From Anaerolineaceae bacterium (GTDB lineage: Bacteria > Chloroflexota > Anaerolineae > Aggregatilineales > Phototrophicaceae), in contig JAPOVC010000018.1 of NCBI GenBank assembly GCA_026708325.1, positions 83,306-147,305 on the forward strand: DNA of 64,000 nucleotides, read 5' to 3'. The position numbers were made by a program, and so were the translations under genes. Shown here in pieces: positions 1-7,829 of this stretch. How positions within the stretch are numbered: the first letter of the stretch is position 1; every line of letters begins with the position of its first letter. The notes below the pieces were generated by a model. It was not told where the DNA came from and did not search any database. It was given only the letters and a program-made list of their open reading frames with translations.

Positions 1-681
1 GTCGTCCAGGTTGCCGACGATGACGCAACGCGCCTGCGGCAGGTCGGCAGCCACCTGCGCCATGGCCCGCACAAGTTGCAGCGTGCCCTTGCGCGCCTTG
101 GGCGTACCCACGGAGAGTACCGTCGGGCCCTCCGTGGCCTGCGGCGGGACCGGCCGGTCGAAACGCCTGGCGTCGATGCCGTTGGGAATCACCAGGGGCT
201 GCGCGCCCGGCAGCAATTCCCGCGCGACCTGCGCCGTGTAGCGGCTGACGCAGACCAGTTGCGATCGCGCCAGCGCCCGGCGCCAAAGCATGCCGGCCGG
301 CCAGGGGCGCTGCGTCAGCAGGCGCAGGTAACTGCCGTGGGCCGTCACCAGATGCGGGCGCCGGCCCGCGACCCGCAGACCGCTGACGGCGCAGGGCTCG
401 ATCATGCTGTGCAGCAGGTCGCAACTGCGCAAGGCTCGCGCCACGGCAGGGCTCGCCAGCAGGCTGCGCGCCAGAGTCTGCCGCGCGGCCGGCACGACGT
501 CGGGCAACAAACGACGCTGTTCCAGAGTTTCATGGGGCGGGCTGTTGCGGGCGCTGACCACGATGAGCGGCAGCCCGGCGCGTTGCAGCGCCAGCAACAG
601 GTCATGGCTGTAACGCGCCCAGCCATGGCGCTGGCCGATATCGCCGGTCAGAAAGCCGACCTGCGGCAGCGACCCGGCCAC
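1..681 (-). CDS. GT4-type glycosyltransferase, partial (C-terminus beyond left edge)
   Basis: The reverse strand reads through to the window edge with no stop, giving about 227 N-terminal residues of a GT-B glycosyltransferase. Seen: an N-terminal GFLTGDIGQRHGWARYSHD stretch, a central HGSY segment typical of GT4 acceptor domains, then IPNGID followed by VLSVGTPKARKG, which is the usual start of the C-terminal nucleotide-sugar domain. GTG at 681 is preferred because GGGGAGG lies just upstream and the gene begins 4 bases after the stop of the MutS-type gene, so the two are probably co-transcribed. The donor and acceptor cannot be told. The E-x7-E donor motif should lie outside the window. Confidence 0.8.
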   Translation of the reverse strand, partial: MAGSLPQVGFLTGDIGQRHGWARYSHDLLLALQRAGLPLIVVSARNSPPHETLEQRRLLPDVVPAARQTLARSLLASPAVARALRSCDLLHSMIEPCAVSGLRVAGRRPHLVTAHGSYLRLLTQRPWPAGMLWRRALARSQLVCVSRYTAQVARELLPGAQPLVIPNGIDARRFDRPVPPQATEGPTVLSVGTPKARKGTLQLVRAMAQVAADLPQARCVIVGNLDD

Positions 682-685
682 GGAC

Positions 686-2410
686 TCAGCCAGCCTCCCC
701 GCGCTCCGCCTCCGGCGTCAACCCGTTGCGCGCCAGCAACTGCGCGCGCAGTTGCTCGAAGCTGATGCCATAGTGCGCCGCGATTTCCCGCGCGTGGCTG
801 TGGCCCAGGGGCGGACCCGGCACGATGCGAAAGGTGCGCTGTACCATGGCGCCGTCATCGTCGACCTCGCGCACCTGCGCCACCAGGCTCACGACCTCGC
901 TGTCGCCCCCGGTCTCCTCGTTGATGCCCTCCGCGTCCGCTGCCAGTTCGTGCAGGTGGGTGGCGAAGAGGGCCCGCGCGCCCAGCAGACGCAGCGCCCG
1001 CAGGATGTCGCGCGCCAGCCAGAAGCTTTCGCCAGCGCTGGTGCTGGCCAGCGATTCGTTGAAGAGCAGCAGGCTGTGACGCGTGGCCTGGCCGAAAATG
1101 GCCGCCAGGCGCTGCGCCTCCTCGCCCAGGCGGCCGCTGGCGAGCTGCGGGTTCTCGGCGCTGGCGAAGTGCGTGAAAAGCCCGTCAACGGGGCTCATGC
1201 GCGCCGCTTCTGCCGGCAGATACAGGCCGGCCTGAAAGAGCACCTGCGCCAGGCCCAGCGCTTGCGTCCAGGTGGTCTTGCCGCCGCGGTTGGGCCCGGT
1301 CAGGATGTAGATGCGGCCGGCGGCGCCGAAGTCGGCGTCGTTGCCGACGATCTCCCCGTCCAGCGCGCGCGCGCGGCCGGCCGGCGCCAGTTGCAGGGCC
1401 AGGTTGAGGTTGACCAGGCCGCGCAGGACGCTCACACGCGCCTCCGGCGGGGCCGGTTGCGGCCGGCACAGGGGCAGGTCGCAGGCGCGCAAATGCTCGA
1501 TCAGGCGCAGGGCGCCGAGGAAAAAGGCGATCTCCGGCTGCAGCAGCAGCAGGTCCCGTCCGCTCATGCGCGTGTAACGGCGCAGGGCGGCGGCCAGGGG
1601 CCGGCAAATCTCGTTCAGTACGTCGTTCAGGTCACGAAACAGCGGCTCCAGCAGGGGGCTGTCGCCTTCTTTCAGACGCGCGCCGCGGCCCTCGCCATCC
1701 CCGGCGCGGTGCAGCGGGCCGATGCCTTTCTCACCGGGACGCGCGCCGCCAAGACGTTGAAAAAGAGAGAGCGTGTCGCCGCGAAAGGGTTGCTGGTGAA
1801 CGGCCAGCAGCGTGGCCTCGGCCGGGCGCAACTGCCCGTCCAGGTTGATGCCGATGGTGATGGCCCGCAGGCTGCGAATCTGCTCCAGCAGGTCGGGCAG
1901 TTCCCCCTGCAGGTCCTGAAACAGCGGGTCCGCGGCGAGGGCCGCCGTCTGCTCGCGCAGGGCGCGCAGGGCTTCGGAGCGTAGCGCCGGGCCGGCCTCG
2001 GCCAGCAGGTCGCTCAGCAGCGTCACGCAGTCGACCAGGCTTTCCAGCTCGCCCAGGCGCCAGGTCACCTTCTGCAACTCGTCCTGGTTCCACTGCGGCC
2101 GCGCCATGTATTCCTGCAGGGTCTGCAGAATGGCGAGCGCCGAACCAAGCCCGGCAGCCAGCGCCGGACTGTTCAGCAGGTCCTCGATAACGTCGAGGCG
2201 CCAGTTGATGTGGGCCGGGTCCTGCAGGGGTTGCAGCAGGATATCCTGCGTGCTGCGGCGCCAGCGGGGTTCGAGGACCAGCAGCGAGAGCAGCGGGTCC
2301 AGGTTCAAGTCCGCCGTGTGCCAGCGCGCGGCGGGGACGGGCGCTGGCGGGTCGTCACGCCGCGGCCAAAGCAGGCTCGCCGCGCCTTCCCTGCCCGTGT
2401 CGTCTGCCAT
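686..2410 (-). CDS. MutS-family ATPase, core and ATPase domains only
   Basis: 574 aa. The C-terminal half carries the MutS ATPase: Walker A TGPNRGGKTTW near residue 370, then a Walker B region LLLFNESLASTSAGE, followed by an ATHLHEL sensor motif. The N-terminal 350 residues resemble the helical lever/clamp region (domain III). There is no room for the mismatch-recognition domain I of MutS1, and no Smr nuclease domain as in MutS2. In place of the usual Walker B aspartate-glutamate pair there is NES. ATG at 2410 is chosen over upstream codons because it lies 36 bases after a TATACT -10. Likely roles are DNA or ribosome-associated processing as for stand-alone MutS-core ATPases; the exact function is unknown. 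The glycosyltransferase follows after 4 bases. Confidence 0.8.
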   Translation of the reverse strand: MADDTGREGAASLLWPRRDDPPAPVPAARWHTADLNLDPLLSLLVLEPRWRRSTQDILLQPLQDPAHINWRLDVIEDLLNSPALAAGLGSALAILQTLQEYMARPQWNQDELQKVTWRLGELESLVDCVTLLSDLLAEAGPALRSEALRALREQTAALAADPLFQDLQGELPDLLEQIRSLRAITIGINLDGQLRPAEATLLAVHQQPFRGDTLSLFQRLGGARPGEKGIGPLHRAGDGEGRGARLKEGDSPLLEPLFRDLNDVLNEICRPLAAALRRYTRMSGRDLLLLQPEIAFFLGALRLIEHLRACDLPLCRPQPAPPEARVSVLRGLVNLNLALQLAPAGRARALDGEIVGNDADFGAAGRIYILTGPNRGGKTTWTQALGLAQVLFQAGLYLPAEAARMSPVDGLFTHFASAENPQLASGRLGEEAQRLAAIFGQATRHSLLLFNESLASTSAGESFWLARDILRALRLLGARALFATHLHELAADAEGINEETGGDSEVVSLVAQVREVDDDGAMVQRTFRIVPGPPLGHSHAREIAAHYGISFEQLRAQLLARNGLTPEAERGEAG

Positions 2411-2445
2411 GCGCGTCGTTCCCTGCCGACCCTGCCGCCGGCGCC

Positions 2446-2451
2446 AGTATA
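2446..2451 (-). promoter_or_regulatory. -10 element TATACT for the MutS-type ATPase
   Basis: TATACT on the reverse strand, 36 bases upstream of the ATG at 2410. The same hexamer lies in front of many genes in this window. No good -35 is visible. Confidence 0.5.
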
Positions 2452-2553
2452 GCACAGCGCCCTGTGATGACTGGTCGCAAAGGGTCTGTAGCAATGGCAT
2501 GGGGCGCGTGGTACCATCCCGCCAATCGCAGCAACGCACAGGGGATCAGCGCC

Positions 2554-3252
2554 ATGCAACAGGGGAGCGACCGTTTTCGTCTGGTTGTTCGCAGGGGCCC
2601 CACACCCAGCCACAGTTGGGACCTTGAAGGCGAACTGGTCACTGTCGGGCGCGACGTCAGCAACGACATCGTCATCAACGACGCCGAGGCCAGCCGGCAG
2701 CACCTGCGATTGCGCCGCCGCCGTGGCGGCGGCTACGTGCTGGAAGACCTCGGTTCCACCAACGGCACCTTTGTCAATGGCCAGCGCCTGAGTGGCGCGC
2801 GTTCGCTGCACAATGGCGACATGATCGGCATGGGCGAAACGGTCACCCTGGCCTACGAGCGCGTGCCGGGCACCGAAGGCATCGCCGTGGCGACCGGCCC
2901 ATGGTCGCGCGGACCGGCGAGCGATGAGCAACCCGAGGCGGAAGCTGCGCCCCTGCCGGCCGCCCCCGAAGCGGCGGAAGTGCCCGCGCCCGCCCGTCAG
3001 GTGGTGGCGCGCGAGGTCCTGGAAGAACCGGCGCCGGCTTACGATTACGACCCCTACGACCTGCCGGAAGAGGAGGAAGAGCCGCGCCGCAACACCATGC
3101 GCTGGATTGGCATCGGCTGCATCGTGTTGTTGCTGCTCTGTTGCTGCTTTACCCTGGCTGCCGTGGTGTTGATCGACCAGGCATGTCTGTGGGGCAGGAT
3201 CCCCGTCCTGTCTGACGTCTTGCAGGCTCTGGGCTTCTATTTCACCTGCTGA
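2554..3252 (+). CDS. FHA-domain protein with C-terminal membrane anchor
   Basis: 232 aa. An FHA domain fills about residues 8-95: the phosphothreonine-binding set is visible as GR (32-33), SRQH (47-50) and STNGTFVNG (68-76). A long acidic Pro/Ala/Glu-rich linker follows (about 110-185), then one hydrophobic segment with three consecutive cysteines near residues 188-215. The FHA domain is therefore probably cytoplasmic, tethered to the membrane by its C-terminus, and should bind a phosphothreonine partner. No Ser/Thr kinase is seen here, but a PP2C-like protein lies two genes downstream (4033-6132). ATG at 2554 is chosen because the FHA fold begins right after it; two upstream in-frame ATGs would add unconserved residues. 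Confidence 0.8.
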   Translation: MQQGSDRFRLVVRRGPTPSHSWDLEGELVTVGRDVSNDIVINDAEASRQHLRLRRRRGGGYVLEDLGSTNGTFVNGQRLSGARSLHNGDMIGMGETVTLAYERVPGTEGIAVATGPWSRGPASDEQPEAEAAPLPAAPEAAEVPAPARQVVAREVLEEPAPAYDYDPYDLPEEEEEPRRNTMRWIGIGCIVLLLLCCCFTLAAVVLIDQACLWGRIPVLSDVLQALGFYFTC

Positions 3253-3261
3253 AGCGCGCCG

Positions 3262-3840
3262 CTACTCCAGTTCGTCCAGCTGTGAACGCGCAATGCGATA
3301 GTGGTAGTTCTCGCGCGAGGCGGTCAGACGACCTTCCTCGATCCATTGCAGGATGTCGTCCTCGCTGACTTCCATATAGAGCGCCGCCTCGCTCAGCGAC
3401 ATCACGCTCGGGAAGGTCTCGCGCCGGTTGCCGGGACGCATCGACAATCCGGGCAGGTTGAGCCCGCCCGTTCGCGCAGGGGCGGCGGGCCGACCCGTCG
3501 CGCGCTGTTCGCGCGCCTCATCCTGCAGTTCTCCCAGCAGGCCCGGCAGTCGCGGCGCGTTCGGCGATTCGCCCAGCAGGAACCAGGCGAGAACGGCCAC
3601 CAGCACCATGCCCAGGAACTCGAGCAGACCGATCACGCCCTGGGCGAAGGAGATGGCGCTGGCGTTGCGGCCAAAGGCCAGCGGCACAAAGAGTCCGTTC
3701 AACAGCAATGACATCAGCGCCGGCAGGGTCAACAGGACTCCCGCCGCGCGTACGTGCCGTCCTGCCGTCCTGAGCGATCCGTAATCGACCCGTTGCCGCG
3801 CGATCAGGACGATTCCGATCAACAGCAGGATGAGTGCCAT
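3262..3840 (-). CDS. Membrane protein with C-terminal excisionase-type helix-turn-helix
   Basis: 192 aa. Three hydrophobic segments are visible (about residues 1-14, 33-55 and 66-90), then a charged linker, then about 45 residues beginning MSLSEAALYMEVSEDDILQ with IEEGRLTASRE, which matches the MerR/excisionase DNA-binding helix-turn-helix pattern (helix, turn, recognition helix, wing with tyrosines). A membrane-tethered DNA-binding protein is unusual; the domain could instead act in protein binding. ATG at 3840 has GAAGGAAA upstream. Convergent with the FHA gene, 9 bases apart. Confidence 0.65.
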   Translation of the reverse strand: MALILLLIGIVLIARQRVDYGSLRTAGRHVRAAGVLLTLPALMSLLLNGLFVPLAFGRNASAISFAQGVIGLLEFLGMVLVAVLAWFLLGESPNAPRLPGLLGELQDEAREQRATGRPAAPARTGGLNLPGLSMRPGNRRETFPSVMSLSEAALYMEVSEDDILQWIEEGRLTASRENYHYRIARSQLDELE

Positions 3841-4032
3841 CGCGATTTCCTTCGTCTTGAACCCCTGCTGCCAGTGTACACGATGTGGCCTCGCTTCGCC
3901 GCCCCCGGCCGCTCCTGTTCAGCCGGAATTAATGATTGAACGGGGGTCACTCCTTATGCTCCGCCAATGCGGATTTTGAATGCGCCACAAAATGCAGTAC
4001 CATGCACCGGGCTGGTGAATGCGGGACAGACC

Positions 4033-6132
4033 ATGGCTTTCGATTTCGAGGCGTTGGCAGGGCACCTGCATGTCGTGGGCGGACGGGTGATCAACGCCGG
4101 CCCGCCCGGTTACCTGGTGGAATCGGCGCCGCAGCGCGCAGCGCGCGGCCGTGAAATGGACACCTTCTTCGGCCTTGTCCTGCCCGGAGGGGGCCGGCCG
4201 GCCCCGGCCGCCTTTTACGAGCGCATGGTGCAGGTCGCCGCCGAGGACTATTTTGAGAGCAGCGGCAGCGTGACCGCCGGCCTGCGCACCCTGCTGAACA
4301 ACCTCAACGACAACCTGTATCGCCACAACCTGCAGCACGAAACCCGCTTCGAGGCCTGGATGCTCTGCGCCGTGCTGCACGGCAGCGACGTCTTCCTCGC
4401 CCGCGTGGGTGGCGGTGCGGCCCTGCTGCAGGTGGATGACCACATCAGCCCCTTCCCGGCCGAGGCGGAAGGGGGCTTCTCGCCCCCGGGTCTGCCGCTC
4501 GGCGCCCAGGCGGAGCCGGACGTCCGCATGACGCACTACAGCCTGAGCAGCGGCGCCCGGCTCGTCATGGGCGACAGCAACTTTGAAGAACTGTTGCGCG
4601 TCGAGGACAACGGCTCGATGGACGCGCTGGACGGCGCCGATCTGGCCCAGGTGATCCTCGGCTTCCGCCGCCTGACGCGCGACAGCCTCAGCCTCATGGC
4701 CGTCGAATTTGTGCCGCCGGACGCGCCCTCCGGCATTGCCGCGCGTGAAGCGCTCAGCTCGCGGCGCGAGGCCGTTGCGCCGGAAAGCGACGCGCCGGAG
4801 GCGGAGCCCGCGGCGATGGGTGCCGGGCAGGTGCGCCGCAGCGCCGGCAGCGCCGCTCTGCGCCTGGCGGACGGGATGGACCGCCTCGGCAACGTGGTCG
4901 AGCGCATCGCCGGCCGTGAAGGCGACCCGGAGGCCAGCCGCCTGGCGCGCCTGGCCAACACGGGCAGCATCGTCCTGATCCCGATCGCCGTGGTGCTGCT
5001 GGCGCTGGTCATGTGGCTGGGCGGCGCCGGCAGCAGCGAATACGAGCGTTGCGTCGAGGAGGCCTGGCAGGGCGCCCGTCTGGCGCGCAACATCGCCTCC
5101 GCCGACGTCAGCGGCACGCTCTCCGGCTGGGCCGCCGTCCAGACGACCGTCGAGCGCTGCACCGCCATGCGCCCCGAGGAAATCGACGTCGCCCTGGTTG
5201 AACTGCGGCGCGAGGGCCAGGCGATTGTCGACCGTCTCAATGACATCGAACGTCGTGAAATCTTCGTCGTGGAGGCCTTCCCCAACGCCATCCTGACCGA
5301 CATCGTGCTGCGCGGGGACGATCTCTACGTGCTCGATTCCGCCAACCAGCAGGTCTACCGCATCACGCTCAATGAGAGCGGGCTTGGCATCGTGCCCGGC
5401 TCGCGCCAGCCGGTCGCCACCATGCGCCGCGGCGCGCAGGTGGACCTCTTCACCATCGATACCCTGGTCGGCCTCACCTGGTCCGAGGACGGCAGCGGGC
5501 TCAGCCAGAACAACGTGTTGCTGGCCCTCGACGAGGCCGGCGTGCTGGTCGAGTATTCGCCCACCTTCCTCGCGCGCGGCGTGCAGGGCTTGCTGGGCAC
5601 CGAGCAATGGCGCACGCCGAAACGCGTGACCTCCTGGCGCGGCCGCATTTACATCCTTGACCCCGGCGCCGAGCAGATCTGGCGCTACGATCCGCTCAGC
5701 GGCGCCTTCGCCGGCGCGCCGATCGGCTACTTCGCCGGCGCCAACCGGCCCCTGCTGGCGCAGGCCGTCGACTTCGCCATCGACGATTCCGGTCGCGTCT
5801 ACGTGCTCTTCTCGGATGGCGTCATCGCCCTCTTCCGCGCCGGTGAGGAAATCCGCTTTGGCTATGCCGGCTTCCCGCCCGGGCAGGAAATGCGCCACGC
5901 CGACGCGATGTTCCTCAACACCGACCCCGTCGCCCCGGCCATCTACATCGTCGACCGCGAGAGCCGCACCATTTTCGAGACCTCGCTGGCGGGCACCTTC
6001 ATCAACAGTTACCGCACCTTCGACGAAACGCTCTTCGCCAGTCTGGCGGGCATCGCCGTGGACGAAAACCGCAACCTGATGTACGTGCTCTCCGGCAACT
6101 CGGTGCTGGCCTTCAACAAACAGGACGCCTGA
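4033..6132 (+). CDS. PP2C-like domain, transmembrane helix and beta-propeller protein
   Basis: 699 aa. Residues 1-230 resemble the PP2C/SpoIIE phosphatase fold of Chloroflexota membrane proteins: FFGLVLPGGG, an RVGGGAALL strand, and SSGARLVMGDS (the place of the phosphatase LLTSDG motif, here without the canonical aspartate-glycine). A variable linker is followed by one membrane helix at about 312-335, then roughly 300 residues of YVLD, IYILD and YVLFSD repeats that look like an NHL/YVTN-type beta-propeller, presumably extracytoplasmic. ATG at 4033 is taken because homology-like sequence begins there. The domain order suggests intracellular phosphatase-like signalling coupled to an external propeller; catalytic activity is uncertain because the metal-binding aspartates are not obvious. 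Confidence 0.65.
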   Translation: MAFDFEALAGHLHVVGGRVINAGPPGYLVESAPQRAARGREMDTFFGLVLPGGGRPAPAAFYERMVQVAAEDYFESSGSVTAGLRTLLNNLNDNLYRHNLQHETRFEAWMLCAVLHGSDVFLARVGGGAALLQVDDHISPFPAEAEGGFSPPGLPLGAQAEPDVRMTHYSLSSGARLVMGDSNFEELLRVEDNGSMDALDGADLAQVILGFRRLTRDSLSLMAVEFVPPDAPSGIAAREALSSRREAVAPESDAPEAEPAAMGAGQVRRSAGSAALRLADGMDRLGNVVERIAGREGDPEASRLARLANTGSIVLIPIAVVLLALVMWLGGAGSSEYERCVEEAWQGARLARNIASADVSGTLSGWAAVQTTVERCTAMRPEEIDVALVELRREGQAIVDRLNDIERREIFVVEAFPNAILTDIVLRGDDLYVLDSANQQVYRITLNESGLGIVPGSRQPVATMRRGAQVDLFTIDTLVGLTWSEDGSGLSQNNVLLALDEAGVLVEYSPTFLARGVQGLLGTEQWRTPKRVTSWRGRIYILDPGAEQIWRYDPLSGAFAGAPIGYFAGANRPLLAQAVDFAIDDSGRVYVLFSDGVIALFRAGEEIRFGYAGFPPGQEMRHADAMFLNTDPVAPAIYIVDRESRTIFETSLAGTFINSYRTFDETLFASLAGIAVDENRNLMYVLSGNSVLAFNKQDA

Positions 6133-6150
6133 CGCCCCCCTGTACGGGCC

Positions 6151-6202
6151 GCGAGAGCGCAAGCTCGAAGCATTCCGCAGGGACGAATGGTCAAATCGCC
6201 CG
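6151..6202 (+). repeat. Dispersed repeat R1, copy 1
   Basis: Core GCGAGAGCGCAAGCTCGAAG, then CATTCCGCAGGGACGAATGG and TCAAATCGCCCG. GAGAGCGCAAGCTC can fold as a small stem-loop (GAG..CTC). The same core recurs at 6322, 7778 and, inverted, at 29231. Confidence 0.8.
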
Positions 6203-6228
6203 CATCCACAAATGGCAGCGCCGTGTAC

Positions 6229-6292
6229 GGGCGACAAATCTTGTCGCCCGACCGCTTAACCAGCCACACGCGGGCGACTTGATATGTCGCCC
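6229..6292. repeat. Two GGGCGAC hairpin palindromes
   Basis: First: GGGCGACAA, loop ATC, TTGTCGCCC (6229-6249), perfect 9-base arms. Second: GGGCGAC, 7-base loop, GTCGCCC (6272-6292). Both are flanked by TGTACGGG or CCCGTACA. Two more with nearly the same arms and a 3-base loop lie at 29186-29206 and 29305-29325. Confidence 0.8.
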
Positions 6293-6321
6293 GTACAACA
6301 AACCGGGATGCGGGCAGGGGT

Positions 6322-6375
6322 AGCGAGAGCCCAGACTCGAAGCATCCCGCCGGGACGAATGGTCAAACCGCCCGC
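6322..6375 (+). repeat. Dispersed repeat R1, copy 2
   Basis: GCGAGAGCCCAGACTCGAAG followed by CATCCCGCCGGGACGAATGG and TCAAACCGCCCG: same layout as copy 1 with a few substitutions. Confidence 0.75.
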
Positions 6376-6404
6376 CCTCACCCTAAATCCTTTCCCGCTC
6401 AGTC

Positions 6405-6510
6405 GCGGGAGTCCTTCCCTCAGGGAGAGGGACTTTGACCACAAAGGGGTTGCCCCGCATTTCTCCCCCTCTCCCTGAGGGAGAGGGGGTTGGGGGGTGA
6501 GGGCGAGAAC
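6405..6510. repeat. CCCTC/GAGGG inverted-repeat element
   Basis: Contains CCCTCAGGGAGAGGG (from 6418) and CCCTCTCCCTGAGGGAGAGG (from about 6467), each self-complementary (CCCTCAGGG, CCCTGAGGG) and together able to form a larger hairpin. Such CTCTCCCTGAGGGAGAG elements are a familiar intergenic repeat type in several bacterial genomes. Confidence 0.65.
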
Positions 6511-6636
6511 CCGGGCGAACGCCCCGCAGCCTTGCCATATCGCCCGCCTCGTCGGCATGTCGCCCCTACAACAATCCGCGATGCGGGCAGGGACGATTGA
6601 TCATATCGCCCGCCCTGTCTCGCAGCCCTTTTCCTG

Positions 6637-6642
6637 TATACT
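6637..6642 (+). promoter_or_regulatory. -10 element TATACT for the LCP gene
   Basis: TATACT, 36 bases before the ATG at 6679. CTGTCT at 6615-6620 could be a poor -35 with a 16-base spacer. Confidence 0.45.
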
Positions 6643-6678
6643 GCGCGCGTCCTTTCCCGGCGGTCATGAAGGGTGACC

Positions 6679-7764
6679 ATGCGCATACCGGTCTGGTTGT
6701 TCATCGCGGGGGTGCTGGGCACCATGGCGGCCACGGCACTGGTAGCCGGGCTCGCCTGGTTCGGAATCCGCCAACTCTCGCTGCAGGCCGCCCTGGCAGG
6801 CATCGAACTGCCCCCCCTGGCCCTCAACCTGCAGCAGGCGCCCACGCCCTTTCCCACGCTCGCGCCCGCCGTGCAGACCCGCGCGGAAGCGCCGCCCGCC
6901 GCGACCCTGCCCGCCGTCATGCCTCCCGCGCTGGAGGACCCGCGCGCGCGCAACATCCTGCTGCTGGGTATCGACCAGCGCGCCGGCACGGTCAGCGACG
7001 AACGTTACTTCCGCAGCGACACCCTGCTGGTCGTCCGCATTGAACCCCTGCGCCAGAGCCTGGCGATGCTGTCCGTCCCGCGCGACCTGTGGCTGCCCTT
7101 CGCCGATGGCGGCCCGCCCGGGCGCATCAACAGTGCCAACAGCCGCGGCGACAGCCAGGGTTACCCCACCGGCGGCCCGGGCCTGACCGCCGACACCCTG
7201 CAGGAAAGCTTCGGCCTGCGCATCGACAATTATTTGCTGGTCAATTTCGACGCCTTCCTCACGGCCGTCGACCTGCTGGCGCCGGAAGGCGTGGAAGTCT
7301 GCATCGAGCAGCGCATCGACGACCCCCATTATCCCGACGGCAACTACGGGACCATCCTGGTGACCTTCGAGCGCGGCTGTCAGCCGCTGGACGCGGAGCG
7401 TCTGCTGCAATACGCCCGCACGCGCGCCACCCGCGGGGCGGACTTCGACCGCGCCCGGCGCCAGCAACAGGTGTTGATCGCCATGTTGCGCCACATCGCC
7501 AGCCTGGAGGGCATCGGTCGCCTCATCAGTCAGGCGCCGGTCCTGTGGCAGGAACTGGGCAGGAGCTTCCGCACGGACCTCAGCCTGGATGAAATCCTGC
7601 AGCTTGGGATGTTGCTGCGTGGCATCCCGGAGGAAAATCTTCGCCAGGGCGTGATCGACAACCAGGTGGTGCGCTTCGGCACGACCGCCAACGGGGACCA
7701 CGTACTCTACCCGGACAACGTGGCCATTCGCGCCCTGATCCAGGAGGTCTTCGGCAACGGCTGA
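6679..7764 (+). CDS. LytR-CpsA-Psr (LCP) family glycopolymer transferase
   Basis: 361 aa. One N-terminal membrane helix (about 6-28), a Pro/Ala-rich stalk, then the LCP domain from about residue 90: NILLLGIDQR, SDTLLVVRIEP, SVPRDLWL, RINSANSRGD and the basic RTRATRGADFDRARRQQQ region that binds the lipid pyrophosphate. LCP proteins transfer undecaprenyl-linked glycans to the cell wall or proteins at the outer face of the membrane. ATG at 6679 is preferred over the in-frame GTG at 6673 because GAAGGG lies just upstream. It fits with the many glycan genes in the window. Full-length by eye. Confidence 0.85.
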   Translation: MRIPVWLFIAGVLGTMAATALVAGLAWFGIRQLSLQAALAGIELPPLALNLQQAPTPFPTLAPAVQTRAEAPPAATLPAVMPPALEDPRARNILLLGIDQRAGTVSDERYFRSDTLLVVRIEPLRQSLAMLSVPRDLWLPFADGGPPGRINSANSRGDSQGYPTGGPGLTADTLQESFGLRIDNYLLVNFDAFLTAVDLLAPEGVEVCIEQRIDDPHYPDGNYGTILVTFERGCQPLDAERLLQYARTRATRGADFDRARRQQQVLIAMLRHIASLEGIGRLISQAPVLWQELGRSFRTDLSLDEILQLGMLLRGIPEENLRQGVIDNQVVRFGTTANGDHVLYPDNVAIRALIQEVFGNG

Positions 7765-7777
7765 CCGGCCGGGGGCA

Positions 7778-7829
7778 GCGAGAGCGCAAGCTCGAAGCAT
7801 CCCTCAGGGATGATTGTCAGATTGCCCGT
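7778..7829 (+). repeat. Dispersed repeat R1, copy 3
   Basis: GCGAGAGCGCAAGCTCGAAG, then CATCCCTCAGGGATGATTGT and CAGATTGCCCG, directly after the LCP gene and ending against the stop of the convergent oxidoreductase gene, so it occupies the terminator position. Confidence 0.8.

Larger units (their letters stand above)
6133..6678 (+). repeat. 546-base gene-free stretch made of dispersed repeats
   Basis: No credible gene. The stretch contains two copies of a 52-base element (6151-6202, 6322-6375), two GGGCGAC palindromes (6229-6249, 6272-6292), a pair of CCCTC-rich inverted elements (6405-6510) and a third, partial repeat tail at about 6580-6614, then the promoter of the LCP gene. Related sequences occur at 7778, 29181-29325 and 54751. 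Confidence 0.8.

Noticed and set aside
752..1984. 410-codon forward frame over the MutS-type gene
   Set aside because: Antisense to a clear Walker A/B ATPase; composition dominated by Gln/Ala/Arg.
3919..6237. 772-codon reverse-strand open frame
   Set aside because: It lies antisense to the PP2C-like/propeller gene, has low-complexity Ala/Gly/His composition and no motif; GC-rich codon bias on the other strand creates it.
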